A stretch of 64,000 nucleotides of DNA from Pantoea sp. Ap-967 (lineage in GTDB: Bacteria > Pseudomonadota > Gammaproteobacteria > Pseudomonadales > Pseudomonadaceae), in NCBI RefSeq assembly GCF_011752565.1, contig NZ_VWXK01000007.1, forward strand, positions 124,001 through 188,000, read 5' to 3'. Each line of letters begins with the position of its first letter. Positions within the stretch are counted from its first letter, which is position 1. The position numbers and the translations under genes are program-made. This document shows, one piece after another, positions 26,822-36,391 of this stretch. Below the pieces are notes generated by a model that was given only the letters and a program-made list of their open reading frames with translations, did no database searches and was not told the DNA's origin.

Positions 26822-27889
26822 ATGAAAACACTGGCCAAGCTCCCCGTCACCATCGTTACCGGCTTCCTCGGCTCGGGCAAGACCACCTTGCTCCGCCATA
26901 TGCTCGACAACGCCCAGGGCCGCCGCATCGCGGTCATCGTCAACGAGTTCGGCGAGCTCGGCATTGACGGCGAAATCCTCAAGCAGTGCAGCATTGGTTG
27001 CACCGAGGAAGAGGCCAGCGGCCGGGTCTACGAGCTGGCCAACGGCTGCCTGTGCTGCACCGTGCAGGAAGAATTCTTCCCGGTGATGCGCGAGCTGGTG
27101 GCGCGCCGCGGCGACCTCGACCACATCCTCATCGAAACCAGCGGCCTGGCACTGCCCAAACCCCTGGTCCAGGCCTTCCAATGGCCGGAAATTCGCAATG
27201 CCTGCACCGTCGATGCGGTGATCACCGTGGTCGACAGCCCGGCCGTGGCCGCCGGCACCTTCGCCGCCTACCCGGAGCAGGTCGATGCACAGCGCAAGCT
27301 CGACCCCAACCTGGACCACGAGTCGCCCCTGCACGAACTGTTCGCTGACCAACTGGCCAGCGCCGACCTGGTGGTGTTGAACAAGGCCGACCTGATCGAT
27401 GCCGAGGGCCTGGCCAAGGTCCGCGCCGAAGTGGCCGAAGAGTTGCCGCCGGCGGTTAAGGTGATCGAGGCCAGCAGTGGCCGCCTGCCTCTGGACGTGC
27501 TGTTGGGTGTGGGCGCCGAGGCCGAAGCGCATATCGATGGCCGCCGTACCCACCACGATTCGCACCATGACGGTGATGACCACGACGACCACGACCACGA
27601 CGCCTTCGACTCCATTTCCATCGACCTGCCAGAAGCCGACGAGCGCCTGCTGCTCGACGCCCTGAACCAGCTGGTGGTGGAGTTCGGCATCCTGCGCGCC
27701 AAAGGTTTCGCTGCGATTCCCGGCAAGCCGATGCGCCTGCTGGTGCAAGGCGTGGGTACCCGTTTCGACAAGCACTTCGACCGCGCCTGGCGCGCCGACG
27801 AGCCGCGTATCACCCGCCTGGTGCTGATTGGCCAGGACCTTGACGCCGCCCAACTGGAAGCGCGCCTGCGCCAAGCCCTGGGCGCCTGA
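26822..27889 (+). CDS. cobW: CobW-type cobalt GTPase/metallochaperone
   Basis: A 355-residue G3E-family GTPase. Walker A is GFLGSGKTT from residue 14, the metal-binding GCLCC is at 75-79, ETSGLALPKPL follows near 103, and NKADLIDA is the guanine-specificity motif. A His/Asp-rich stretch (HHDSHHDGDDHDDHDHD, about 241-257) suits metal storage or delivery, and the C-terminal CobW_C domain follows. It is thought to deliver cobalt to CobN. ATG 26822 is chosen because the longer open frame runs through the riboswitch. cobN starts 3 bases after its stop. Confidence 0.95.
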   Translation: MKTLAKLPVTIVTGFLGSGKTTLLRHMLDNAQGRRIAVIVNEFGELGIDGEILKQCSIGCTEEEASGRVYELANGCLCCTVQEEFFPVMRELVARRGDLDHILIETSGLALPKPLVQAFQWPEIRNACTVDAVITVVDSPAVAAGTFAAYPEQVDAQRKLDPNLDHESPLHELFADQLASADLVVLNKADLIDAEGLAKVRAEVAEELPPAVKVIEASSGRLPLDVLLGVGAEAEAHIDGRRTHHDSHHDGDDHDDHDHDAFDSISIDLPEADERLLLDALNQLVVEFGILRAKGFAAIPGKPMRLLVQGVGTRFDKHFDRAWRADEPRITRLVLIGQDLDAAQLEARLRQALGA

Positions 27890-27892
27890 CCC

Positions 27893-30800
27893 ATGCACCT
27901 GCTGCGGACCCAGCCCGGCGGCTTCGTGCCGGACGACAGCATTGCCGACCTCGGCCAGACACCCGCCGAGCTGGTGATCCTCTGCAGCGGCGACTCGCAC
28001 CTGGCGCTGCTGGCCGAAACCGCCGAGCAGCTGCCGGCAGACTACCCCAGCCTGCGCCTGGCCAACCCGATGCAGGTGCAGAACCACGCCTCGGTCGACC
28101 TGTATGTCGACCAGGTGCTGCGCCATGCCAAGGTGATTCTGGTGTCGCTGCATGGCGGTGTCGGTTACTGGCGCTATGGCGTCGAGCAACTGGTTGAACT
28201 GGCCCCCCGCGGCGTGCAGGTGATCATGGTGCCCGGCGACGACCGCCCAGACCCGGAACTCACCGGGCTGGGCTCGGTGGCCGGGGCGCCCGCCGAACGG
28301 CTCTGGCACTACCTGCGCCAGGGCGGCAAGGCCAATGCGCTCAACCTGTTCAACTGCCTGGCCAACCAGTGGCTGGGGCGTGACTATGCCTGGGACGAGC
28401 CGCAGCCACTGCCGCGAACCTCGGTGTATCACCCGGCCAAGGCCGCCGCGCAGCTCAGCGACTGGTACAGCCAATGGCACCCGGAGCACCCGGTGGCACC
28501 GCTGCTGTTCTACCGCTCGCACCTGCAGGCGGCCAACACCGCGTTCATCGACGTGTTCTGCGAGCGCATGCTGGCCGCCGGGCTCAACCCATTGCCCATC
28601 GCCGTGGCCAGCCTGAAGGAAAGCGCCTGCCTCGAACAGGTTGAAAACTGGCTGGATGAGGTGGGTGCCGAGGTACTGGTCAATACCACCGGCTTTGCCC
28701 TGTCCAGCCCCGAACGCCCCAACCTGCGCCCGTTTCGCCGCGACATCCCGGTGTTGCAGGCGATCTGCGCGCAGGACAACCAGCCCGGCTGGGAGGCCAG
28801 CGAGCAGGGCCTCGGCGCCCGTGACCTGGCCATGCACATCGCCTTGCCGGAGCTGGACGGGCGCATCATCACCCGCCCGGTGAGCTTCAAGGACATGGCC
28901 TGGCGCAGTGAGCGCAGCCAGTCCGACGTGGTGTGCTACCGCGCCCACCCTGAGCGCATGGATTTCGTCGCCGAACTGGCCCGCCGCTGGGTCGAGCTGG
29001 CGCGCCTGCCCAATGCGCAGAAGCGCGTGGCGCTGGTGCTGGCCAACTACCCGACCCGGGATGGGCGCATTGGCAATGGCGTGGGCCTGGACACCCCGGC
29101 CGCTGCCTTGAACATCCTTCAAGCGCTGCAGGCCCAGGGTTACCCGGTGGCGGCGCTGCCGGGCACGGGCACGGCATTGATCCAGCAACTGCTGGGCGGG
29201 GTGACCAACGACCTCGACCACCTCGACCAGCGCCCCTGCGCCCAGAGCCTGGCCCTGGCCGATTACCAGGCTGCCTTCGCGCGCCTGCCTGAAGCCAACC
29301 GCCAGGCCGTGCTGGAGCGTTGGGGCCCCCCCGAGCAAGACCCGATGTACCGCGCAGGCCGGCTGATGGTGGCCGGCCTGCGCTTTGGCCTGACCTTCGT
29401 CGGCATACAGCCGGCACGCGGTTACCAGGTCGACCCCAGCGCGGTGTACCACGACCCCGACCTGGTGCCACCCCATGGCTACCTGGCCTTCCACTTCTGG
29501 TTGCGCCACACCTACGCCGCCGACGCGGTCATCCATGTGGGCAAGCACGGCAACCTTGAATGGTTGCCCGGCAAGGGGGTTGGTTTGTCCGCCACCTGCT
29601 GGCCAGACGCGCTGCTCGGGCCTTTGCCCAACATCTACCCGTTCATCGTCAACGACCCGGGCGAGGGCGCCCAGGCCAAGCGCCGCACCCAGGCCGTGAT
29701 CATCGACCACTTGATGCCACCGTTGACCCGCGCTGAAACCTACGGGCCGCTGCGCCACCTGGAACAGCTGGCCGACGAGTTCTACGAAGCGCAGCTGCTC
29801 GACCCACGCCGTGCCCGCGAGCTGCAACGGGATATCCTGGAACTGGTCAAGGCCAACCACATTGATCGAGAACTGCAGCTCGAAGGGCAATTGGACGACG
29901 CCGCCGTCTGGCTGCCACGCCTGGATACCTACCTGTGTGACCTGAAGGAATCGCAGATTCGCGACGGCTTGCATGTGTTTGGCCAGTCGCCCGCGGGCCG
30001 CCTGCGCCTGGACACCTTGCTGGCCTTGCTGCGGGTGGAGCGTGGCGATGGCCGGGGCGGCAATGCCAGCCTGTTGCGCAGCCTGGCCAAGGCCCTGGTG
30101 CCGGGCTTCGACCCGTTGGACTGCGACCTCGGCCAACCTTGGCCGGGGCCGTTCCCGGCGCAGTTGCAGGCACTGAGCGCAGAGCCCTGGCGCAGCTGCG
30201 GGGACACCCGTGAACGCCTCGAACTGCTGGCCTTGCAGGTGATCGAGCAGGCGCTGGACGGCAGCCTGCAGCTGCCCGCCGAGGCCCAGTGGCAGCCCGT
30301 CAGCGACGTGGTGCTGGCCCTGCGCGAACAGGTGGCGCCAGACCTGGATGCTTGCGGCGGCGCCGAACTCAATGGCCTGCTTGCCGCGCTGGCGGGCCGT
30401 TTCGTGCCCGCTGGCCCAAGCGGCGCGCCCAGCCGTGGCCGCCTCGACGTGCTGCCTACCGGCCGCAACTTCTATACCGTGGATGTGCGCAACCTGCCCA
30501 CCACCACAGCCTGGCGCCTGGGTTTCGCCTCGGCCAACCTGATCCTCGAACGCCACCTGCAGGACCACGGCGACCATCTGCGCCAGCTGGGCCTGTCGGT
30601 GTGGGGCACGGCAACCATGCGCACCGGCGGCGACGACATCGCCCAGGCCATGGCGCTGATGGGTGTGCGCCCGGTATGGGCGACCGGCAGCCAGCGGGTC
30701 GACGACTTCGAGATTCTGCCGCTGAGCCTGCTGGACCGCCCACGGGTAGACGTTACCCTGCGCGTCTCGGGCTTCTTCCGCGATGCCTTCGGGAACCTTA

Positions 30801-31654
30801 TCCGCCTGTTCGACGCGGCGGTGCAGGCCGTGGCGGCGCTTGACGAACCGGCCGACCTCAACCCGCTGGCCGCCCGCGTGCGCAGCGAGCGCGAAGCGCT
30901 GCAGGCCCAGGGCCTGGCGGCCGATGACGCTGCCCGCCAGGCGGGCTGGCGGGTGTTCGGCGCCAAGCCCGGCGCCTATGGTGCGGGGGTGCAGAACGCC
31001 ATTGACGGGCGCCTGTGGCACAGCCGCGACGACCTGGCCGAGGTGTACCTCAACCATGGCGGTTACGCCTATGGTGCCAAGGACGAGGGCACCCCGGCGC
31101 GCGCCCGCTTCGCCCAGCGCCTGAGCCAGGTGCAGGCGGTGCTGCAGAACCAGGACAACCACGAGCATGACCTGCTCGACTCCAACGATTACTACCAGTT
31201 CCAGGGCGGCATGCTGGCGGCGTCGGAAACCCTGGCCGGTGCCAGCGTGGCCAGTTACCACGGCGACCACAGCCAGGTCGACCGGCCACGCATCCGTACC
31301 CTGAAAGAAGAGCTGAACCGGGTCATCCGTGCCCGCGCCCTGAACCCCAAGTGGATCGAGGGGGCCAAGCGTCATGGCTATAAAGGTGCCTTCGAGATGG
31401 CAGCGACGGTCGACAACCTGTTCGCCTTCGACGCCACCACCCACCTGATCGACGACCATCATTACCAGGCGCTGGCCGATGCCTATGTGCTCGACCCAGC
31501 GACCCGCGACTTCATGCGCGAGCACAACCCCGAGGCCCTGCGCGACCTCACCGAGCGTTTGCTCGAAGCCCAGCAACGAGGGCTTTGGGAAGCGCCCGGC
31601 GATTACCGCGAGGCGCTTGAGGAACAACTGCTCGACGGCGAGGAACAGGCTTGA
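27893..31654 (+). CDS. cobN: Cobaltochelatase large subunit CobN
   Basis: A 1253-residue protein, full length for CobN, the porphyrin-binding subunit that inserts Co2+ into hydrogenobyrinate a,c-diamide with ATP-hydrolysing partners. Recognisable blocks: LHGGVGYWRYGVEQL near 85, HVGKHGNLEWLPGKGVGLS near 545, LPTGRNFYTVDVRNLPT near 855, MRTGGDDIAQAMALMGVRPV near 908 and LNPKWIEGAKRHGYKG near 1150. It lies between cobW and the ChlI/VWA genes; the next start codon overlaps its stop region by one base spacing (stop 31654, ATG 31656). The classical CobS and CobT partners are not here. Confidence 0.96.
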   Translation: MHLLRTQPGGFVPDDSIADLGQTPAELVILCSGDSHLALLAETAEQLPADYPSLRLANPMQVQNHASVDLYVDQVLRHAKVILVSLHGGVGYWRYGVEQLVELAPRGVQVIMVPGDDRPDPELTGLGSVAGAPAERLWHYLRQGGKANALNLFNCLANQWLGRDYAWDEPQPLPRTSVYHPAKAAAQLSDWYSQWHPEHPVAPLLFYRSHLQAANTAFIDVFCERMLAAGLNPLPIAVASLKESACLEQVENWLDEVGAEVLVNTTGFALSSPERPNLRPFRRDIPVLQAICAQDNQPGWEASEQGLGARDLAMHIALPELDGRIITRPVSFKDMAWRSERSQSDVVCYRAHPERMDFVAELARRWVELARLPNAQKRVALVLANYPTRDGRIGNGVGLDTPAAALNILQALQAQGYPVAALPGTGTALIQQLLGGVTNDLDHLDQRPCAQSLALADYQAAFARLPEANRQAVLERWGPPEQDPMYRAGRLMVAGLRFGLTFVGIQPARGYQVDPSAVYHDPDLVPPHGYLAFHFWLRHTYAADAVIHVGKHGNLEWLPGKGVGLSATCWPDALLGPLPNIYPFIVNDPGEGAQAKRRTQAVIIDHLMPPLTRAETYGPLRHLEQLADEFYEAQLLDPRRARELQRDILELVKANHIDRELQLEGQLDDAAVWLPRLDTYLCDLKESQIRDGLHVFGQSPAGRLRLDTLLALLRVERGDGRGGNASLLRSLAKALVPGFDPLDCDLGQPWPGPFPAQLQALSAEPWRSCGDTRERLELLALQVIEQALDGSLQLPAEAQWQPVSDVVLALREQVAPDLDACGGAELNGLLAALAGRFVPAGPSGAPSRGRLDVLPTGRNFYTVDVRNLPTTTAWRLGFASANLILERHLQDHGDHLRQLGLSVWGTATMRTGGDDIAQAMALMGVRPVWATGSQRVDDFEILPLSLLDRPRVDVTLRVSGFFRDAFGNLIRLFDAAVQAVAALDEPADLNPLAARVRSEREALQAQGLAADDAARQAGWRVFGAKPGAYGAGVQNAIDGRLWHSRDDLAEVYLNHGGYAYGAKDEGTPARARFAQRLSQVQAVLQNQDNHEHDLLDSNDYYQFQGGMLAASETLAGASVASYHGDHSQVDRPRIRTLKEELNRVIRARALNPKWIEGAKRHGYKGAFEMAATVDNLFAFDATTHLIDDHHYQALADAYVLDPATRDFMREHNPEALRDLTERLLEAQQRGLWEAPGDYREALEEQLLDGEEQA

Positions 31655-31655
31655 A

Positions 31656-32657
31656 ATGAGTGAACCCGTGCAATTTCCCTTGGCTGCCGTGGTTGGCGCC
31701 GACGACCTCAAGCTGGCCCTGTGCCTGACGGCCATCGACCCGAAAATCGGTGGCGTGTTGATCGAAGGCCCGCGCGGCATGGCCAAGAGCACCCTGGCCC
31801 GGGGGCTGGCCGACCTGCTCGGCGAAGGGCCGTTCGTCACCTTGCCGCTGGGCGCCAGTGAAGAGCGCCTGGTCGGCACGCTGGACCTGGATGCAGCGCT
31901 GGGCCAGGGCAAGGCGCAGTTTTCCCCGGGGGTACTGGCCCATGCCGATGGGGGCGTGCTCTATGTGGACGAAGTCAACTTGCTGCCCGACACCCTGGTC
32001 GACCTGCTGCTGGACGTGGCCGCCAGCGGCACCAACCGCATCGAGCGGGATGGCATTTCCCACCGTCACAGCGCCCGTTTCGTGCTGATTGGCACGATGA
32101 ACCCGGAAGAGGGCGAGTTGCGCCCGCAACTGCTTGACCGTTTTGGCCTGAACGTAGCCCTTGAAGGCCTGCCAGCCCCTGAGGCGCGGCAGCAGATCAT
32201 CCGTCGCCGCCTGGCTTTTGACAGCGACCCGCAAGCCTTCTGCGCGCAGTGGGCTGAAGCGCAGGCGCAACTGCGTGCGCGCTGCCAGGCCGCGCGCCAG
32301 GGCTTGGCGGCGATTGCCCTGGACGACCAGGCCCTGGCCTGGATCACCGAGCGCTGCTTTGCCGCGGGCGTCGATGGCCTGCGCGCCGACCTGGTCTGGC
32401 TGCGCGCCGCCCGTGCGCATTGCGCCTGGCGGGGCGGGCAGGCGATCGAGGAGCAGGATGTGGACGCGGTGGCCGAATTCGCCCTGCGCCATCGCCGCCG
32501 CGTGGCGCCGGACGCCGCGCCACCCTCGGCACCGCCCCAGGGCGGGCAGGGTGAGGCCCAGGGCCAGGGCGGGCAGGGTGACTGGGGCGCATTGCCCACC
32601 CAACCTGTTGCCAGCGGTGCCCGGCGCGAGGTGCCGAACTGGGCAAAAAAGCCCTGA
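31656..32657 (+). CDS. Magnesium-chelatase-like AAA+ ATPase (ChlI/BchI family), cobaltochelatase partner
   Basis: A 333-residue AAA+ protein. Walker A GPRGMAKST is at 38-46, Walker B GVLYVDEVNLLPD near 104, then the BchI-type sequence RDGISHRHSARFVLIGTMNP and EEGELRPQLLDRFGL. The C-terminal tail is a Gly/Gln-rich linker (GGQGEAQGQGGQGDWG) like the acidic/Pro hinge of BchD. ATG 31656 with GAACAGGC upstream is taken; the longer frame overlaps cobN. Inference: with the VWA protein downstream it replaces CobS/CobT as the ATP-driven motor of the CobN chelatase. Confidence 0.92.
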   Translation: MSEPVQFPLAAVVGADDLKLALCLTAIDPKIGGVLIEGPRGMAKSTLARGLADLLGEGPFVTLPLGASEERLVGTLDLDAALGQGKAQFSPGVLAHADGGVLYVDEVNLLPDTLVDLLLDVAASGTNRIERDGISHRHSARFVLIGTMNPEEGELRPQLLDRFGLNVALEGLPAPEARQQIIRRRLAFDSDPQAFCAQWAEAQAQLRARCQAARQGLAAIALDDQALAWITERCFAAGVDGLRADLVWLRAARAHCAWRGGQAIEEQDVDAVAEFALRHRRRVAPDAAPPSAPPQGGQGEAQGQGGQGDWGALPTQPVASGARREVPNWAKKP

Positions 32658-32692
32658 GCATCCGCCCACCAGGTAACCCACGGGCGGATGCC

Positions 32693-33325
32693 ATGCCGCG
32701 CAAAGGCAAGCAGGCCGGTGCCAGCCGTGGCCGTGCGCGCACGGCCGCCAACGGGCGGGTAGCCTGGTTGCCAACCCTGCTCAAAGGCCGCCCGCAGCAA
32801 CGCCAGGACCTGTGCTGGCAACAGCGCCAGGCACAGCCGACAGCACTGTGGTTGGTGATCGTCGATGCCTCGGCATCGACCCGTCGGCACCAGGCGTTGG
32901 CCCAGTGCAAGGGCCTGCTGGCCGAACTGTTCGACCAGGCCTATCGCCAGCGTGCCCGCCTGGCGCTACTCACCGCCAGTGGCGGTGCGCCCCAGTGGCA
33001 GCGCCACGGCCTGAAAGCCTCGGCGGCCTTGCAGCCTTGGCTGCAAGCCTTGGGCGCTGGTGGCGGAACGCCGCTGATCGCTGCACTGGAGCAGGCGCGT
33101 CGCTGGTTGCAGGCGCGGCAGAACGCTCACCCCCACGAGCCACAGCGTTGCCTGGTATTTACCGATGGTCGCCTGCAGCGCTGGGGCACGGTGCAACCGC
33201 TGCCGTGTTCAACCCTGTTGGTCGACATGGAATTGGCGCCAATTCGCCTGGGCCGCGCCAAGCAATTGGCCACGCAACTGCAGGCCGAGTATCAGCACCT
33301 GGAACAATTCAAGGTCAAGGAGTAA
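32693..33325 (+). CDS. VWA-domain chelatase subunit (BchD C-terminal-like)
   Basis: A 210-residue protein made of a basic N-terminal tail and one von Willebrand A domain. The metal-ion site is complete: DASAST (about 58-63), the Thr in GGGTPL near 124 and FTDGRLQ near 161. It resembles the C-terminal half of magnesium chelatase subunit D. It lies 35 bases after the ATPase gene and is the last gene of the cobW operon, followed by two hairpins. Taken with the neighbours it probably bridges the ATPase and CobN. Confidence 0.87.
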   Translation: MPRKGKQAGASRGRARTAANGRVAWLPTLLKGRPQQRQDLCWQQRQAQPTALWLVIVDASASTRRHQALAQCKGLLAELFDQAYRQRARLALLTASGGAPQWQRHGLKASAALQPWLQALGAGGGTPLIAALEQARRWLQARQNAHPHEPQRCLVFTDGRLQRWGTVQPLPCSTLLVDMELAPIRLGRAKQLATQLQAEYQHLEQFKVKE

Positions 33326-33333
33326 AGGAATAA

Positions 33334-33412
33334 GCGACACTTTGTCGCAAGGGGAAAGTTACCCAGCGGGCAAGTCGGATAGTTGCTCAAGTGCGTGGCG
33401 GGCACGCACTTG
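33334..33412. terminator. Two stem-loops after the cobalamin operon
   Basis: GCGACA-CTT-TGTCGC (33334-33348) and CAAGTGCGT...ACGCACTTG (33388-33412) are perfect stems of 6 and 9 bp. Neither has a long T run, so efficient termination is uncertain. They lie between the convergent VWA gene and the gene at 33428. Confidence 0.45.
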
Positions 33413-33427
33413 CAGGGAGCAGCGCTA

Positions 33428-33694
33428 TTAGGTTGGCATCGACCAAGGCTGCAGGTCATAGCCCTTCTGCGACAATTCGGCGCGCACTTCCTCGATAAGG
33501 CTGGCCCATTGTGCCGGGTCCGAATAGATACGCGACGACACTTGCTTGCTACCGATGCGGGTGTTGGTCCGGTCGATCACTGCCAGGCTCAGTTCACCCG
33601 TACCGTTGGGGGCATCCCAGGCTACGCACTGGAACGGTTCAAAGGCGTGGTCGGCGATCAGCAAGGCTTCGTTGACACGGAGCGGGGCATTCAT
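33428..33694 (-). CDS. Conserved hypothetical protein
   Basis: An 88-residue soluble protein with no recognised domain. It has regular alternating hydrophobic residues (CVAWDAPNGTGELSLAVID) and an acidic helix near the end (ASLIEEVRAELSQKG), and looks like a real small fold. ATG at 33694. It stands alone, convergent with the cobalamin operon and divergent from the sigma-54 activator gene. Function not known. Confidence 0.65.
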   Translation of the reverse strand: MNAPLRVNEALLIADHAFEPFQCVAWDAPNGTGELSLAVIDRTNTRIGSKQVSSRIYSDPAQWASLIEEVRAELSQKGYDLQPWSMPT

Positions 33695-34049
33695 GGTTCG
33701 GTCTCTCTATGGTCCCAAACATCGACATTAAAGTCCGCGTGGCTGCGGGGTCGCATTAACCGAATGGCGATCTGCAGTGCGGGGTTACTCGTACTGATGC
33801 TCCAAGTTAGCGGTGGAGTCACACAGCCGTTATAAATTTTTTTTCAGGTCGCGCGACGGGCGTTGCCGTTTTGTTTCCTGCGCCGCCTGTGACGCCAATA
33901 ACAATAAAAGATTCCCGCGGCCAATTGACGCGCCGGCGGCGGGCAGACCAACGGTCGTGGGCAGCGTCAAGTTCGTTGCTACTGTTAATTAGGCGCCGCA
34001 ACTTACTGTTTTTCGTATAAAAACCAACTATTGGCGCCAAGGAACGGTC
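33695..34049. other. Intergenic region between divergent genes
   Basis: 355 bases upstream of the sigma-54 activator and of the hypothetical gene at 33428. It is less GC-rich near 33820-33910 and 33970-34030 (GTTAATTAG, TTTTTCGTATAAA). GGCGCC occurs twice (33992 and 34033 regions). It probably holds both promoters; no further structure was recognised. Confidence 0.45.
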
Positions 34050-35378
34050 ATGCACGAAACCGCCGCCCTTCGTCGCTTGCTGATCGTCGACCCGTGCGAC
34101 GACTGCCACCGCTTGCTGCCAGGTTTGGAATCGGCCGGTTGGGATGTGCGCAGTTGCAGCCTGGACCTGGCCCTGGAGCATCGCTGCGATGTTGGCCTGC
34201 TGCGCCTGCAGGACTCGCACTTGCGCCACCCGGATGCGGTCAAGGACATGATCAAACGCAGCAACACCGAATGGATTGCGGTGCTCAATGCCGAGCAGTT
34301 GCGCATGCAGAATGTGGGTGACTTCGTTTGCGAGTGGTTTTTTGACTTCCACACGTTGCCATTCGACGTCTCCCGGGTACTGGTTACCCTGGGGCGCGCC
34401 TTTGGCATGGCGCGCCTGCGCGGCGGCAAGGGTGCCGTGCAGGTCGATGGCCTGGAGCATGAATTGCTGGGCGACAGCCGGCCGATCCTGGAGCTGCGCA
34501 AGCTGTTGGGCAAGCTGGCGCCCACCGAGTCGCCGGTGCTGATTCGCGGCGAGAGTGGCACGGGCAAGGAGTTGGTCGCGCGCACGCTGCACCGCCAGTC
34601 GCAACGCTGCGAGAAGCCGTTCATCGCGATCAATTGTGGCGCGATACCGGAGCACCTGATTCAGTCCGAGTTGTTCGGGCATGAAAAGGGCGCCTTCACC
34701 GGTGCGCACCAGCGCAAGGTCGGGCGAATCGAAGCGGCCCATGGCGGTACGCTGTTCCTGGATGAAATTGGTGACCTGCCGTTGGAGTTGCAGGCCAACC
34801 TGTTGCGCTTTCTGCAGGAAAAGCACATTGAGCGGGTGGGGGGCAGCCAGCCGATTCCGGTGGATGTGCGGGTACTGGCGGCGACTCACGTGGACCTTGA
34901 AAAGGCCATCGAGCAGGGGCGTTTTCGTGAAGACCTGTATTACCGCTTGAACGTGCTGCAGGTGGTCACCGCGCCGCTACGTGACCGGCACGGTGACCTG
35001 TCGATGCTGGCCAACCACTTTTCCCATTTCTACAGCCTGGAAACCGGCCGTCGGCCGCGTTCGTTCAGCGAGCATGCCTTGGCGGCGATGGGGCGGCACA
35101 ACTGGCCCGGTAACGTGCGTGAACTGGCCAACCGGGTTCGACGTGGGCTGGTGCTGGCCGAAGGGCGGCAGATCGAGGCCCAGGACCTCGGCTTGCAGGG
35201 CTTGGAGCCTGAGGAGCAGCCGTTGGGCACCCTGGAAGACTACAAGCACCGGGCCGAGCGCCAGGCGCTGTGCGATGTGCTGGACCGGCACAGCAACAAC
35301 CTGAGTGTTGCGGCCAAGGTTCTGGGGGTGTCGCGGCCCACCTTCTATCGGCTGCTGCACAAGCACCAGATTCGCTGA
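34050..35378 (+). CDS. Sigma-54 activator with degenerate receiver (VpsR-like N-terminus)
   Basis: A 442-residue enhancer-binding protein. The first 125 residues look receiver-like ([20 protein letters not shown]) but lack the phospho-acceptor Asp: the expected strand end reads VGLLRLQD. This resembles the VpsR-type N-terminus. The AAA+ domain is intact: [14 protein letters not shown] at 214-219, [24 protein letters not shown]. The end is a Fis helix-turn-helix ([20 protein letters not shown]). Signal input is therefore probably not phosphorylation; c-di-GMP, as in VpsR and FleQ, is possible but not shown. It is monocistronic. Confidence 0.9.
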   Translation: MHETAALRRLLIVDPCDDCHRLLPGLESAGWDVRSCSLDLALEHRCDVGLLRLQDSHLRHPDAVKDMIKRSNTEWIAVLNAEQLRMQNVGDFVCEWFFDFHTLPFDVSRVLVTLGRAFGMARLRGGKGAVQVDGLEHELLGDSRPILELRKLLGKLAPTESPVLIRGESGTGKELVARTLHRQSQRCEKPFIAINCGAIPEHLIQSELFGHEKGAFTGAHQRKVGRIEAAHGGTLFLDEIGDLPLELQANLLRFLQEKHIERVGGSQPIPVDVRVLAATHVDLEKAIEQGRFREDLYYRLNVLQVVTAPLRDRHGDLSMLANHFSHFYSLETGRRPRSFSEHALAAMGRHNWPGNVRELANRVRRGLVLAEGRQIEAQDLGLQGLEPEEQPLGTLEDYKHRAERQALCDVLDRHSNNLSVAAKVLGVSRPTFYRLLHKHQIR

Positions 35379-35423
35379 ACCGGTGTTCGCGGCGGTTCGA
35401 CAAGCCCGCTCCCACAGGACCCG

Positions 35424-35656
35424 GTAGGAGCGAGCGCAGCTCGCGATGGGCTGCAAAGCAGCCCCAGCACTATGAGCCGCGAGGCTGAAACCCTGGGGCC
35501 GCTGCGCGCCCCATCGCGAGCTGTGCTCGCTCCTACCGGGGGCGGCGCTGGCCTGGAGATGGGCGCTTGATCGGCAGCCCAGGGTTGAGGTGTAGGTCAA
35601 GCGCCGGTGTTCGCGTATCGCATTTTTGTGCGGCGCGGCTGCAGGCAATGTTCCCT
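35424..35656 (+). repeat. Direct repeat, left copy (REP pair plus about 115 unique bases)
   Basis: Made of a REP pair (35424-35536) and the stretch GGCGCTGGCCTGGAGATGGG...CGCGTATCGCATTTTTG up to TTCCCT at 35656. The same arrangement returns at 39950-40194 in the same orientation with a few changes and a 16-base insert. The two copies flank the ABC exporter operon. With short remainders it accounts for most of the 353-base gap 35379-35731. Confidence 0.85.
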
Positions 35657-35731
35657 CCTTGAACCTTACCCTTGCCGCCCCGGGCCAATCATGCTGATCT
35701 GTCGTTACCGCCCCACAGGTAACCAACCCCC

Positions 35732-36391
35732 ATGCTGGTCGTCGAGCAACTGCAAAAAACCTTCCCCACTGCCCAAGGCCCGCTCCAGGTCCTGCGGGGT
35801 GTCGACCTGGCCCTGGCCCGCGGCGCCAGCCTGGCGCTGATGGGCGAGTCCGGCAGCGGTAAAAGCACCTTGCTGCACCTGCTGGCGGGCCTTGACCGCG
35901 CCGATGGTGGGCGCATCCTGATCGACGGCGAACCCCTCGACACCTATGGTGAAAACGCCCTGGCCCGCTGGCGGCGCGAGGGCATTGGCCTGGTATTCCA
36001 GCAATACAACCTCATCAGCAGCCTGGATGTGGCCGCCAACCTGGCCTTCCAGGCTCGGCTGGCCGGGCGCCACGACCCACACTGGGTGGCCTACCTGGCC
36101 GAACGCCTTGGGCTGGCCGGCCTGCTTGAGCGCTACCCGGAGCAATTGTCCGGCGGCCAGCAGCAACGGGTTGCCATTGGCCGGGCGCTGGCCAGCCGGC
36201 CCGCCTTGGTGCTGGCCGACGAGCCCACCGGCAGCCTGGACGAGGCCAGCAGCGACGAGGTATTGGCGCTGCTGCTGCAGTTGGTGGGCGAGGCGGGCAG
36301 CAGCGTGCTGATGGTCACCCACAGCCCGCGCCTGGCCGCTTGCCTGCAGCAGCGCTGCGTGCTGCACCAAGGCCGGGTGCAGGTGCCATGA
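35732..36391 (+). CDS. ABC transporter ATP-binding protein (LolD/MacB type)
   Basis: A 219-residue ATPase: Walker A GESGSGKST at 38-46, Q-loop VFQQYNLIS near 91, signature LSGGQQQRVAIGRAL near 138, Walker B ALVLADEPTGSLDE near 156, and the H-switch VTHSPR. The family energises FtsX-like permeases that move lipoproteins or peptides out of the inner membrane rather than import solutes. The stop overlaps the permease start (ATGA at 36388-36391). First gene of a three-gene operon. Confidence 0.94.
   Translation: MLVVEQLQKTFPTAQGPLQVLRGVDLALARGASLALMGESGSGKSTLLHLLAGLDRADGGRILIDGEPLDTYGENALARWRREGIGLVFQQYNLISSLDVAANLAFQARLAGRHDPHWVAYLAERLGLAGLLERYPEQLSGGQQQRVAIGRALASRPALVLADEPTGSLDEASSDEVLALLLQLVGEAGSSVLMVTHSPRLAACLQQRCVLHQGRVQVP

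Noticed and set aside
26723..31912. Open frame of 1729 codons on the minus strand across cobW and cobN
   Set aside because: It is antisense to two well-recognised genes, its translation is rich in His/Gln/Val/Gly typical of GC-rich antisense frames, and it has no domain or ribosome site.
33819..34889. Minus-strand frame of 356 codons opposite the sigma-54 activator
   Set aside because: Antisense shadow; the plus-strand product has complete AAA+ and Fis domains.
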